The notes under the pieces were generated by a model that worked only from the letters and a program-made list of their open reading frames with translations, searched no databases and was not told the origin of the DNA. From the NCBI GenBank assembly GCA_030619095.1, contig JAUXCB010000090.1, positions 1 to 6,451 of the forward strand: 6,451 nucleotides of DNA. The letters run 5' to 3'. Origin of the DNA: Verrucomicrobiota bacterium (GTDB lineage: Bacteria > Verrucomicrobiota > Kiritimatiellia > Kiritimatiellales > Tichowtungiaceae). The position numbers and the translations under genes were made by a program. How positions within the stretch are numbered: position 1 is the stretch's first letter; each line of letters starts with the position of its first letter. Shown one piece after another: positions 1 to 4,870 of the stretch.

Positions 1-870
1 CCCGAAGGCGACAACCCAACCGACCGCTCACCGCTGCGCGTCGCCGTCGTCGGTCGCCCCAACTCCGGCAAATCCTCCTATATCAATCGCCTGCTCAAAG
101 GTGAACGCGTCATCGTCTCCGAAATCCCCGGCACCACGCGCGACAGCATCGAAATTCCTTTCACCATCGGCTCCGGCCCGCAAGCGCGGCACTATCAGCT
201 GATTGATACCGCCGGATTCAACCGACGCAAGCGCAAAGGCAACGCCGTCGAGCACTACAGCAATATGCGGGCGGAAAAAAGCATCGAAGACGCGGACGTC
301 GTCATCCTGCTCATGGATGCCACGGAAGGGCCGCTGCTTCAGGACAAAAAACTCGCCGCCAAAATCATGGACGCCAAAAAAGGGTGCATTTTGATGGTCA
401 ACAAGTGGGATCTGGCGGAAGACGTTCACGATGTAACGCAGACGCAATACGAACCCGCACTCCGCAAAGAAATGATGTTTTTAAACTTTGCGCCGCTCAT
501 CTTCGTGTCCGCCGAATCGGGCTACAACATCCGTAAAAGCATCGAAACCATCGACTACGTCGCCGGACAGATCCAAATGAAGCTCACCACCGGGGTGCTC
601 AACCGCGTCATGCAGGATGCCATTCAGCGCAACCCGCCGCCCATCGTCAAAGGCCGGCCGCTCAAGGTCTACTACACCACACAATCCGGCGTGCAACCCA
701 TTCGCCTTAAGCTCTTTGTGAACAACACCCTGCGAGCAACCGCCACCTACAAGCGCTACCTCGTCAACCAGCTCCGCAAAGCCTTCGGCCTCGAAGGCGC
801 ACCCGTGGATCTCAAACTCGTCCCTCGCCCCCGCCCCGACCTCGCCAAAAAACTCGCCTCTCGCAGGTAA
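1..870 (+). CDS. der: GTPase Der (EngA), 3' part; second G domain plus C-terminal KH-like domain
   Basis: Der is an essential tandem-GTPase that binds the 50S ribosomal subunit and promotes its late assembly in the cytoplasm. The reading frame is open from base 1, so the start and the first G domain lie left of the window; 289 residues are visible. Numbered from the window edge, the second G domain shows the P-loop GRPNSGKSS (18-26), the switch I threonines in PGTTRDS (43-49), DTAG (69-72), NKWD (134-137) and the G5 motif SAESG (170-174). The KH-like domain follows from about residue 195 and ends in a basic, proline-rich tail, FGLEGAPVDLK then RPRPDLAKK and a TAA stop. Codons strongly prefer C at the third position. 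The gene is convergent with mnmG. No clear terminator follows, only hairpins without a T tract. A second, diverged copy of the tail lies 160 bases downstream. The family identity is secure. Confidence 0.97.
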   Translation, partial: PEGDNPTDRSPLRVAVVGRPNSGKSSYINRLLKGERVIVSEIPGTTRDSIEIPFTIGSGPQARHYQLIDTAGFNRRKRKGNAVEHYSNMRAEKSIEDADVVILLMDATEGPLLQDKKLAAKIMDAKKGCILMVNKWDLAEDVHDVTQTQYEPALRKEMMFLNFAPLIFVSAESGYNIRKSIETIDYVAGQIQMKLTTGVLNRVMQDAIQRNPPPIVKGRPLKVYYTTQSGVQPIRLKLFVNNTLRATATYKRYLVNQLRKAFGLEGAPVDLKLVPRPRPDLAKKLASRR

Positions 871-881
871 AAGGCTGTAAC

Positions 882-935
882 GCAAGCGTCCCGCTTGCTT
901 GAGAAAAACAAGCGAAACGCTCCTGAAACGGAGCG
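882..935. repeat. Two adjacent perfect hairpins (REP-like) just after der
   Basis: The first hairpin has 7-base arms GCAAGCG (882-888) and CGCTTGC (892-898) with a 3-base loop. The second has 6-base arms CGCTCC (918-923) and GGAGCG (930-935) with a 6-base loop. CGCTTG at 892-897 can also pair with CAAGCG at 909-914, so alternative folds exist. No T tract follows on either strand, which argues against a simple intrinsic terminator. The appearance is that of a dispersed extragenic palindromic element. The hairpins lie between the der stop codon and the der tail remnant. Confidence 0.5.
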
Positions 936-943
936 ACCCAATT

Positions 944-1006
944 TTTGGCCTCGAGGGTGCTCCGGTTGATTTAAAACCCCTCCCCCGCCCCAATCTCGGC
1001 AAAAAA
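944..1006 (+). pseudogene. Remnant of a second, diverged der C-terminal coding sequence
   Basis: Read in frame, these 21 codons give FGLEGAPVDLKPLPRPNLGKK. The real Der tail at 784-852 gives FGLEGAPVDLKLVPRPRPDLAKK. By hand alignment 17 of 21 residues match, and 49 of 63 bases match once two codons are gapped. Nine of the 14 base differences are at third codon positions. After the KK the similarity ends and repeat-like DNA begins. No G domain or start precedes it, so it is a stranded tail, not a gene. It may be left over from partial gene replacement by a diverged der allele, or from an old duplication. Confidence 0.65.
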
Positions 1007-1039
1007 AGACCCGAAAAGAAAAACCCACCCTCTTTATCC

Positions 1040-1116
1040 CCTCGCAGAGGCGCAAAGTTCGCGGAGAATCTCAGCCCGATCCAGAAACCCTCTGCGTTCT
1101 CTACGCCTTCGCGAGG
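1040..1116. repeat. Degenerate inverted repeat, CTCGCAGAGGCG / CGCCTTCGCGAG type
   Basis: Bases 1040-1067 match the reverse complement of 1089-1116 at about 20 of 28 positions by hand alignment. A further unit of the same flavour (CTCTTTGCGGCTTTGCGCC) lies just after, near 1127-1145. The same vocabulary recurs at 3401-3420 and 3461-3488, upstream of mnmG. It looks like an old dispersed repeat family; no coding or regulatory role is evident. Confidence 0.5.
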
Positions 1117-1202
1117 AAGACTTTCTCTCTTTGCGGCTTTGCGCCTTGAGCGAGGAACGAGCGGGCGAGAAATTCTTTTTCCAAGGATTAGAAAAGTCTT
1201 AC

Positions 1203-1294
1203 ATTCGCGTTGATTTGTGCGATTCGTGATCCATCTTCCGTGATTTCAAGCGTGCATTTATCTGCCCAATAACAAATAACGAATATCCAATAAC
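1203..1294. repeat. Decayed short-period repeats downstream of mnmG
   Basis: Two motif runs are visible. One has GATTTGTGCGATTCGTGATCC followed by CCGTGATTTC (about 1212-1249). The other has CCAATAAC, AAATAAC, GAATATC and CCAATAAC in succession (about 1266-1294). Both look like degenerate 7-10 base tandem units rather than coding sequence. They sit just past the 3' end of mnmG. Confidence 0.35.
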
Positions 1295-1320
1295 TAAAGC
1301 GAATCTAGCGCTTCGCTTTA
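1295..1320 (-). terminator. Possible hairpin terminator overlapping the mnmG stop
   Basis: Perfect 9-base arms TAAAGCGAA (1295-1303) and TTCGCTTTA (1312-1320) flank an 8-base loop that contains the mnmG TAG stop (1305-1307). Past the stem on the minus strand comes only the weak T-rich text GTTATTGG, not a true T tract. This makes it a candidate transcript end or a chance palindrome. Confidence 0.3.
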
Positions 1321-3392
1321 AGCCACACGGAAAGGATGGAGATGTCCGCCGGGTTGACGCCAGAGATTCGGTAAGCCTGGCCGAGGGTTTCGGGCAGGAT
1401 TTTCTTGAGCTTTTCGCGGGATTCAAAACGAAGCGCGGTGATGGCGTCGTAGTCGAATCCTTTCGGGATGCGTTGCTTTTCCAGAGTTTGAAAACTGGCA
1501 ATACGTCCCTGCTCCCGCTTGATGTATCCCTCATATTTCACCGAGATCTCGACCTGCTCGATCACTTCGCCCGGCAGATCCAGATTTGCACCCGGCAGCA
1601 TCCGGTAGCTTTCGCCCGGCCTGCGCAGCGTCTGCGCCAAAGACGCCCCGTTGTGAAAGGTTTTTTCCAGACGGACGATTTCTGCGTCAATCTGCTCTTT
1701 CAGTGCGGTGGTCTCAGCCAGATCCACCTCTGGAACGATTCCCAGCTCTTTGGCGCGATCAAACAGGCGGAAATTCACATTATCCTGCCGAAGCGTCAAA
1801 CGGTGCTCGGCGCGCGAGGTAAACATGCGGTACGGCTCGTCGGTGCCTTTTGTGACCAGATCGTCGATCAAAACGCCGATATAGGCCTCTGTACGGTCTA
1901 AGATAAAGGGTTTTAACCCCAAAACACGCCCGACGGCGTTAACTCCGGCAATAAATCCCTGTCCGGCGGCTTCTTCGTAGCCGGTGGTTCCGTTGATTTG
2001 CCCCGCAAAAAAGAGATTTTCGACCTGCTTGGTCTCCAACGTGTGAAAAAGCTGCGTTGGAGGGGCATAATCATACTCAATCGCATATCCGGGGCGGATA
2101 AACTCCGCTTTTTCCAGTCCCGGGATCGAATGAATCATTTGTATCTGAATTTCCTCCGGGAGGCTGTTGGATGTCCCGTTGGGATAGATCCGCACGTTAT
2201 TGCGACCCTCAGGCTCAACAAAGACGTGGTGGGAGGTTCTCTGAGGGAATTTGACGATTTTATCCTCGATGGACGGGCAGTAGCGGACGCCGGTTCCCTC
2301 GATCAAACCGCTGTATAACGAGCTTTTTTGCAAGTTATCGGCGATAATCTGATGTGTTTTCTCATTCGTATGGGTCAAATAGCATGGAATCTGCGGCATT
2401 TTGGCCGAAAGCAGCATGTTCCGGTCAAACTCAAGAACTCCCCTGGAAAACAGGTCTAATGCCCAGTTGTTCCACGTGGAACAACGGCTTTCCAGCTCCG
2501 GCTTCGTCCCCATGGGATTTGAAGAGGAGGACTCCGGTGTTTTTTCGAGACTGTTCCACGTGGAACAACTTTCAGGAGTCAGGTGTCGAGAGTCAGGAAT
2601 CAGCAACTCCGGCTCAACGAATCCCCGCAGAGCCGTTTCACCATCGCCCGCCGAATCCTGATCTCTGACCCCTGATCTCTGACCTCTGGCCATTTTTCTC
2701 GCCTTCCGCGAGAAAAATGGAGGCGGTTCATCGCCGGGCTGAATCTGCATTTTGGAAACGTCGATGCTGTCTTTGTGGATTCTGGGCGGCGTGCCGGTTT
2801 TCATGCGTCCCAGCTCAACCCCGTGTTTCTCCAGCGACGTTGAAATGTCATCGGCAGACTTTTCACCCCAGCGTCCTTCGTGAATCACTTTCTGACCGAT
2901 CATGACCCGGCCGCGCATAAAGGTGCCGGCGGTTACGACGACGGTCTTGCCTGCAAGTTTTTCGCCGGCGGCCAGGACGACTCCGCGCAGCGCGCCGTTT
3001 TCGGTCCATATCCCGGTGGCCTCCGCCTCGAGGATTTCGAGGTTTTTCTGCTGCGCTAAAACGGCCTGAAGACGGGCGGGGTAGAGGGCCTTATCGCACT
3101 GAGCCCGGTGCGCCTGCACGGCGGGTCCCTTGCGCGTATTGATGGTTCGAAGCTGGATCGCAGTAAAGTCCGTATTGCGAGCCTGCTCTCCTCCCAATGC
3201 GTCTAACTCACAGGTAATGTGAGACTTAGCAATTCCGCCAATCGACGGATTGCATGACATTCTTCCAATGTAAGACTTGTCTATGCTTATAAGGATCGTG
3301 CTCGCGCCGAGCCGTGCAGAGGCCAGCGCAGCCTCGCATCCGGCGTGGCCTCCGCCGACCACAATCACATCATATTTCTGTTTCATCTGCAT
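1305..3392 (-). CDS. mnmG: tRNA uridine-5-carboxymethylaminomethyl modification enzyme MnmG (GidA), with a 95-residue insertion
   Basis: MnmG is an FAD enzyme that works with the GTPase MnmE and tetrahydrofolate to add the (carboxymethyl)aminomethyl group at C5 of U34 in certain tRNAs. The protein has 695 residues against about 630 in E. coli. The Rossmann FAD motif GGGHAGCEAA is at 13-22, the first conserved cysteine in SCNPSIGG is C47, and GRMKTGTPPRI is at 195-205. The second conserved cysteine, in RYCPSIEDK, is C372, which corresponds to C277 in E. coli. AGQINGTTGYEEAAGQG (463-479) and the C-terminal KYEGYI (619-624) are intact. Between FFS (226-228) and the resumption near AKMPQIPCYLTHT (330-342) lies extra sequence. 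The 95-residue offset between C277 and C372 gives its net size. The start is ATG at 3392; an in-frame ATG at 3386 is equally possible, and neither has a clear Shine-Dalgarno. The catalytic residues remain, so the enzyme may work if the loop is tolerated. Confidence 0.97.
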   Translation of the reverse strand: MQMKQKYDVIVVGGGHAGCEAALASARLGASTILISIDKSYIGRMSCNPSIGGIAKSHITCELDALGGEQARNTDFTAIQLRTINTRKGPAVQAHRAQCDKALYPARLQAVLAQQKNLEILEAEATGIWTENGALRGVVLAAGEKLAGKTVVVTAGTFMRGRVMIGQKVIHEGRWGEKSADDISTSLEKHGVELGRMKTGTPPRIHKDSIDVSKMQIQPGDEPPPFFSRKARKMARGQRSGVRDQDSAGDGETALRGFVEPELLIPDSRHLTPESCSTWNSLEKTPESSSSNPMGTKPELESRCSTWNNWALDLFSRGVLEFDRNMLLSAKMPQIPCYLTHTNEKTHQIIADNLQKSSLYSGLIEGTGVRYCPSIEDKIVKFPQRTSHHVFVEPEGRNNVRIYPNGTSNSLPEEIQIQMIHSIPGLEKAEFIRPGYAIEYDYAPPTQLFHTLETKQVENLFFAGQINGTTGYEEAAGQGFIAGVNAVGRVLGLKPFILDRTEAYIGVLIDDLVTKGTDEPYRMFTSRAEHRLTLRQDNVNFRLFDRAKELGIVPEVDLAETTALKEQIDAEIVRLEKTFHNGASLAQTLRRPGESYRMLPGANLDLPGEVIEQVEISVKYEGYIKREQGRIASFQTLEKQRIPKGFDYDAITALRFESREKLKKILPETLGQAYRISGVNPADISILSVWLKAKR
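2468..2483. other. parS-like centromere site 1 (ParB binding site)
   Basis: The site is the perfect 16-base palindrome TGTTCCACGTGGAACA. The symmetry extends to 20 bases (2466-2485). It matches the bacterial chromosomal parS consensus TGTTNCACGTGNAACA at every position. ParB/Spo0J binds parS and loads there as a CTP-dependent clamp for chromosome segregation. It lies inside the mnmG insertion and encodes CSTWNN (residues 304-309) on the minus strand. Sites of this type are usually near the origin and often near gidA/gidB and parAB. No par gene is in the window. Confidence 0.75.
2552..2567. other. parS-like centromere site 2 (ParB binding site)
   Basis: This is a second exact copy of TGTTCCACGTGGAACA, 84 bases from the first, start to start. 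The symmetry stops at 16 bases here. It encodes CSTWN (residues 276-280) in the same frame as site 1 because the spacing is 28 codons. Two exact copies of a 16-base motif in under 110 bases are very unlikely by chance. Clusters of parS sites spaced by tens to hundreds of bases are normal near chromosome origins. Confidence 0.75.
2572..2689. repeat. Long degenerate inverted repeat inside the mnmG insertion
   Basis: Bases 2572-2603, built from TCAGGAGTCAGG and GAGAGTCAGGAATCAG, match the reverse complement of 2658-2689 at about 21 of 32 positions. About 54 bases separate the arms. The units TCAGG/GTCAG and CCTGA/CTGAC recur throughout both arms. This gives the insertion an overall palindromic design, as expected for a non-autonomous repeat element. 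Confidence 0.45.
2657..2684. repeat. Perfect 14-base tandem duplication
   Basis: CCTGATCTCTGACC occurs twice in direct succession (2657-2670 and 2671-2684) and is followed by a partial TCTGGCC. The array forms part of the right arm of the inverted repeat in the mnmG insertion. It encodes part of the GQRSGVRDQD stretch of MnmG on the minus strand. Confidence 0.8.
2690..2720. repeat. Perfect 13-base hairpin at the edge of the mnmG insertion
   Basis: The arms CCATTTTTCTCGC (2690-2702) and GCGAGAAAAATGG (2708-2720) are exact reverse complements around the 5-base loop CTTCC. The right arm encodes conserved MnmG residues (PFFSR, about 225-229). The left arm encodes the start of the extra sequence (ARKMA). 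The extra sequence therefore begins with an inverted copy of the neighbouring native codons, which looks like a scar of the insertion event. Confidence 0.75.
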
Positions 3393-3400
3393 TTATTTTT

Positions 3401-3488
3401 AGCCGCGAAAGAGCGCAGAGATCCCTAAGAAAGGGCCTATTTCCCAATGCCAGGAAAATTGCGCTCTCTGCGGCCTTTTGCGGCGGCT
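3401..3488. repeat. Inverted repeat, AGCCGCGAAAGAGCGCAGAG / CTCTGCGGCCTTTTGCGGCGGCT type
   Basis: The left arm (3401-3420) and the right arm (about 3461-3488) are imperfect reverse complements with gaps. They use the same vocabulary as the repeat at 1040-1116 on the other side of mnmG. The unit begins only eight bases upstream of the mnmG start codon, so it forms most of the mnmG 5' leader. No promoter could be recognised within it. Confidence 0.4.
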
Positions 3489-3552
3489 CCTTGTTTCCAA
3501 TGCCTGGAAAAATAAGCAAGCTGGAGCGGAGTTGCTTTCCAGTGTTTGGAAA
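3440..3552. repeat. Three copies of a TTTCCA-N5-TGGAAA palindrome
   Basis: TTTCCAATGCCTGGAAA (3494-3510) and TTTCCAGTGTTTGGAAA (3536-3552) are each a 17-base unit with perfect 6-base arms and a 5-base centre. A third, altered unit, TTTCCCAATGCCAGGAAA, lies at 3440-3457 and pairs five bases at each end. Copies are spaced by 54 and 42 bases. A possible decayed copy, TTTTCCCAATGGG, lies at the right end of the window (about 6434-6446). The same text on both strands, in several places, points to a dispersed repeat or a binding-site family. Confidence 0.65.
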
Positions 3553-3560
3553 CTTTTTGA

Positions 3561-3583
3561 CAGGATAACAGGATCTGCAGGAT
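3561..3583. repeat. Triple CAGGAT repeat
   Basis: CAGGAT occurs at 3561-3566, 3569-3574 and 3578-3583, with 8-9 base spacing. A TTGACA hexamer (3557-3562) overlaps the first unit, but no convincing -10 box follows at a normal distance, so no promoter is called. The repeat lies upstream of the cupin gene. Confidence 0.55.
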
Positions 3584-3640
3584 TTTAAACAGAAACGTTC
3601 TTTTCTCCACCAATTCGCAGAGTTCTGTTATTCTTCCGGA

Positions 3641-3985
3641 ATGAAAAATGTTTTTGACCAAATACCTGAAAGTGCACCGGAAGAGCTTTTTACGGAGTTG
3701 TTCATGGCGGAAGGGTTGCGGATTGAGCGCATCGTCTCGTATGGGCAATGTTCGCCGGAAGGATTCTGGTACGATCAGGATGAAAATGAATGGGTTTTAC
3801 TTTTAGATGGATCCGCCACGCTGAGTTTTGAAGAGGGCGATCCGGTCGATCTAAAACCCGGCGATCATTTGAATATCCCCGCTGGAACGCGGCATCGGGT
3901 CGAAAAAACCGAACAAAACGGTCGAACTGTCTGGTTAGCTGTTTTTTATAGTGAACCGCGAATAGACGCGAATGAGCGCGAATAA
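3641..3985 (+). CDS. Small single-domain cupin protein
   Basis: The gene encodes a 114-residue single-domain protein with the cupin beta-barrel signature. Motif 1 is YDQDENEWVLLLDG (44-57), in which acidic residues stand where many cupins have the two metal-binding histidines. Motif 2 is GDHLNIPAGTRHRV (74-87), with the usual G-D, P-x-G and a histidine at 85. WLAVFY (98-103) closes the barrel. The pattern EWVLLLDG...IPAGTRHRV matches a small uncharacterised cupin family often given misleading enzyme names. The substrate is unknown and metal binding is uncertain. The start is ATG at 3641, without a convincing Shine-Dalgarno; the preceding TTCCGGA abuts it. The last nine residues (PRIDANERE, 106-114) and the stop come from a 10-base-period repeat. 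The gene is divergent from mnmG and codirectional with the membrane-protein gene 101 bases on. Confidence 0.85.
   Translation: MKNVFDQIPESAPEELFTELFMAEGLRIERIVSYGQCSPEGFWYDQDENEWVLLLDGSATLSFEEGDPVDLKPGDHLNIPAGTRHRVEKTEQNGRTVWLAVFYSEPRIDANERE
3957..3983 (+). repeat. CGCGAAT repeat of period 10 at the cupin 3' end
   Basis: CGCGAAT occurs at 3957, 3967 and 3977, exactly 10 bases apart, separated by AGA and GAG. The last unit supplies the first T of the TAA stop codon. The repeat therefore encodes the end of the cupin protein and probably replaced its original stop. Confidence 0.7.
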
Positions 3986-4018
3986 GGGCTTGAAAACATC
4001 CCCGGAATCTCATGGGCG

Positions 4019-4039
4019 TATATTCGAGGTTTGAATATA
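4019..4039. repeat. Perfect 7-base inverted repeat between the cupin and membrane-protein genes
   Basis: TATATTC (4019-4025) and GAATATA (4033-4039) flank a 7-base loop and are followed by AATTTTGGG. It could be a weak terminator for the cupin gene or an operator before the next gene. The sequence does not decide. Confidence 0.3.
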
Positions 4040-4086
4040 AATTTTGGGTGTTTTGGCGGAAAACTGGCAACAAACGATGAGTTTTG

Positions 4087-4752
4087 ATGAAAAAAGAGGG
4101 AAAAACGATCAAAACAGATGAGCGGCATGAGACGCCGGCGGAGCAGATTGCCAATGCGATTACACATGGGGTGGGGTTCGGGATGAGCGTGACTTGTCTG
4201 GTCCTGCTGGTCGTTTTTGCCAGCCTTCGGCACGGGGCGCGGGAGATTGTCAGCTGTTCGATCTATGGCGCGACACTGGTGATTCTTTATCTGTCCTCGA
4301 CGCTCTATCACAGCATTCACACGCCACGGATTCGCAGAGTGTTAAACATCATCGACCATGCGGCGATTTATCTGCTGATTGCCGGAACCTACACGCCGTA
4401 TCTTCTGGTGCCGCTACGCGGGGCGCTCGGCTGGTCGCTGTTTGGCATCGTTTGGGGAATCGCCGCCATCGGCATCGTCTTCCAGACTCTGTTCATTGGC
4501 CGATTTAAGCGTCTGTCCACGCTCAGTTATGTGGCGATGGGCTGGCTGGTGATTACAGCCCTTGTTCCGCTGATGAAGGTTTTGCCGCTGATGGCTATTC
4601 TATGGCTGGCAATCGGCGGACTCTGCTACACGCTGGGCGTTATCTTTTATGCCTGGCAGAGACTCAAATTCGCCCATGCGCTATGGCACCTGTTTGTTCT
4701 TGCAGGAAGTATATGTCACTTTTTCGGCGTGTTTTTTTATGTGGCAATTTGA
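4087..4752 (+). CDS. trhA: Hemolysin III / PAQR-family seven-helix membrane protein (TrhA-like)
   Basis: The product is a 221-residue integral membrane protein of the bacterial hemolysin III (YqfA/TrhA) branch of the PAQR superfamily. The best-studied bacterial members have been linked to membrane homeostasis; the hemolysin name is historical. Family marks are NAITHGVG (23-30), S-x3-H in STLYHS (71-76), DHAAIYLLIAGTYTP (90-104) and H-x3-H in HALWH (197-201). The histidines and the aspartate correspond to the zinc site described for PAQR proteins. About seven hydrophobic segments follow a charged, cytoplasm-like N terminus, and there is no signal peptide. Length is normal. The chosen start is ATG at 4087; a TTG directly before it is less likely, and the Shine-Dalgarno is weak. 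It is codirectional with the cupin gene but separated by 101 bases, so cotranscription is uncertain. It is convergent with prfA. Confidence 0.9.
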   Translation: MKKEGKTIKTDERHETPAEQIANAITHGVGFGMSVTCLVLLVVFASLRHGAREIVSCSIYGATLVILYLSSTLYHSIHTPRIRRVLNIIDHAAIYLLIAGTYTPYLLVPLRGALGWSLFGIVWGIAAIGIVFQTLFIGRFKRLSTLSYVAMGWLVITALVPLMKVLPLMAILWLAIGGLCYTLGVIFYAWQRLKFAHALWHLFVLAGSICHFFGVFFYVAI

Positions 4753-4753
4753 C

Positions 4754-4823
4754 CTGTTTTTATGAAAAACAGCCGCATATTTTGCGAAAAGTATCATTAT
4801 TTTCGAAAAAACGACCCGTTTTT
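4754..4823. terminator. AT-rich hairpins after the membrane-protein gene, possible terminators
   Basis: Two perfect hairpins lie here. CTGTTTTT/AAAAACAG (4754-4761 and 4765-4772, loop ATG) starts right after the TGA stop. AAAAACG/CGTTTTT (4807-4813 and 4817-4823, loop ACC) ends in a short T run on the + strand. Both stems are weak in G+C. They could end transcription from either convergent gene but are not classical terminators. Confidence 0.35.
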
Positions 4824-4870
4824 GTAAATATTCGGGCTGATTGTCCCTTACGTTTAAAAGTGTGGGGTCA

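Larger units (their letters stand above)
871..1304. other. 434-base gap between der and mnmG, filled with repeats
   Basis: No credible gene is present. Reading left to right, the stretch holds two compact hairpins (882-935), a diverged fragment of der coding sequence (944-1006) and a degenerate inverted repeat rich in CTCTGCG/CGCAGAG (1040-1116). After that come a related single unit around 1124-1154, a stretch of GATTCGTGAT/CCGTGATTTC-like text (about 1203-1250) and an AT-rich stretch of AATAAC/GAATATC-like units (1267-1294). An open frame from 899 to 1213 runs through all of this from a TTG. It is explained by the der fragment followed by repeat DNA, so it is not called as a gene. Confidence 0.7.
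2424..2708 (-). mobile_element. In-frame 95-codon insertion in mnmG, apparently repeat-derived
   Basis: This is the nominal extent of MnmG residues 229-323; the exact edges are uncertain by several codons. The encoded peptide is hydrophilic and of low complexity, with SGVRDQDSAGDG, TPESCSTWN, SLEKTPESSSSNP and SRCSTWNNW, and it resembles no MnmG segment I know. The DNA contains a duplicated 16-base palindrome, a 14-base direct repeat, a long degenerate inverted repeat, and a perfect hairpin at the mnmG-proximal edge. A multiple of three bases and no stop codon keep the frame open. The closest precedent I know is the Rickettsia palindromic elements, which sit in frame inside protein genes; no homology to them is claimed. 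It is too small to encode its own transposase, so any mobility would have to be in trans. Confidence 0.65.

Noticed and set aside
481..1055. Long minus-strand open frames opposite der
   Set aside because: Shadows produced by the C-rich third positions of der; translation shows no domain.
882..1116. CRISPR-like array in the der-mnmG gap
   Set aside because: The repeats are degenerate, differ in orientation and spacing, and no regular repeat-spacer pattern or cas gene is seen.
899..1213. Open frame of 104 codons on the + strand after der
   Set aside because: It begins at a TTG in a hairpin element, runs through the der tail remnant and ends in repeat DNA. No independent gene signals are present.
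2354..2668. Open frames on the + strand opposite the mnmG insertion, containing LFHVEQ or CSTWNN
   Set aside because: They are antisense to mnmG, exist because of the repeats and the palindromic parS sites, and resemble no protein family.
2424..2708. Intein or intron within mnmG
   Set aside because: At 95 codons it is too short for an intein, lacks splicing-block motifs, and shows no group I or II intron features; in-frame repeat DNA explains it better.
3557..3589. TTGACA with downstream TTTAAA as a promoter for the cupin gene
   Set aside because: The spacing of about 21 bases is too long and the hexamer belongs to the CAGGAT repeat; not strong enough to call.
966..3857. PVDLKP text shared by the der remnant (near 962-979) and the cupin (residues 68-73)
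   Set aside because: A six-residue match in unrelated contexts. In the cupin it is part of a normal PVDLKPGD motif before the second cupin signature, so it is taken as coincidence.
3702..4320. Minus-strand open frames across the cupin and membrane-protein genes
   Set aside because: Antisense to two genes with clear family motifs, and spanning the gap between them.
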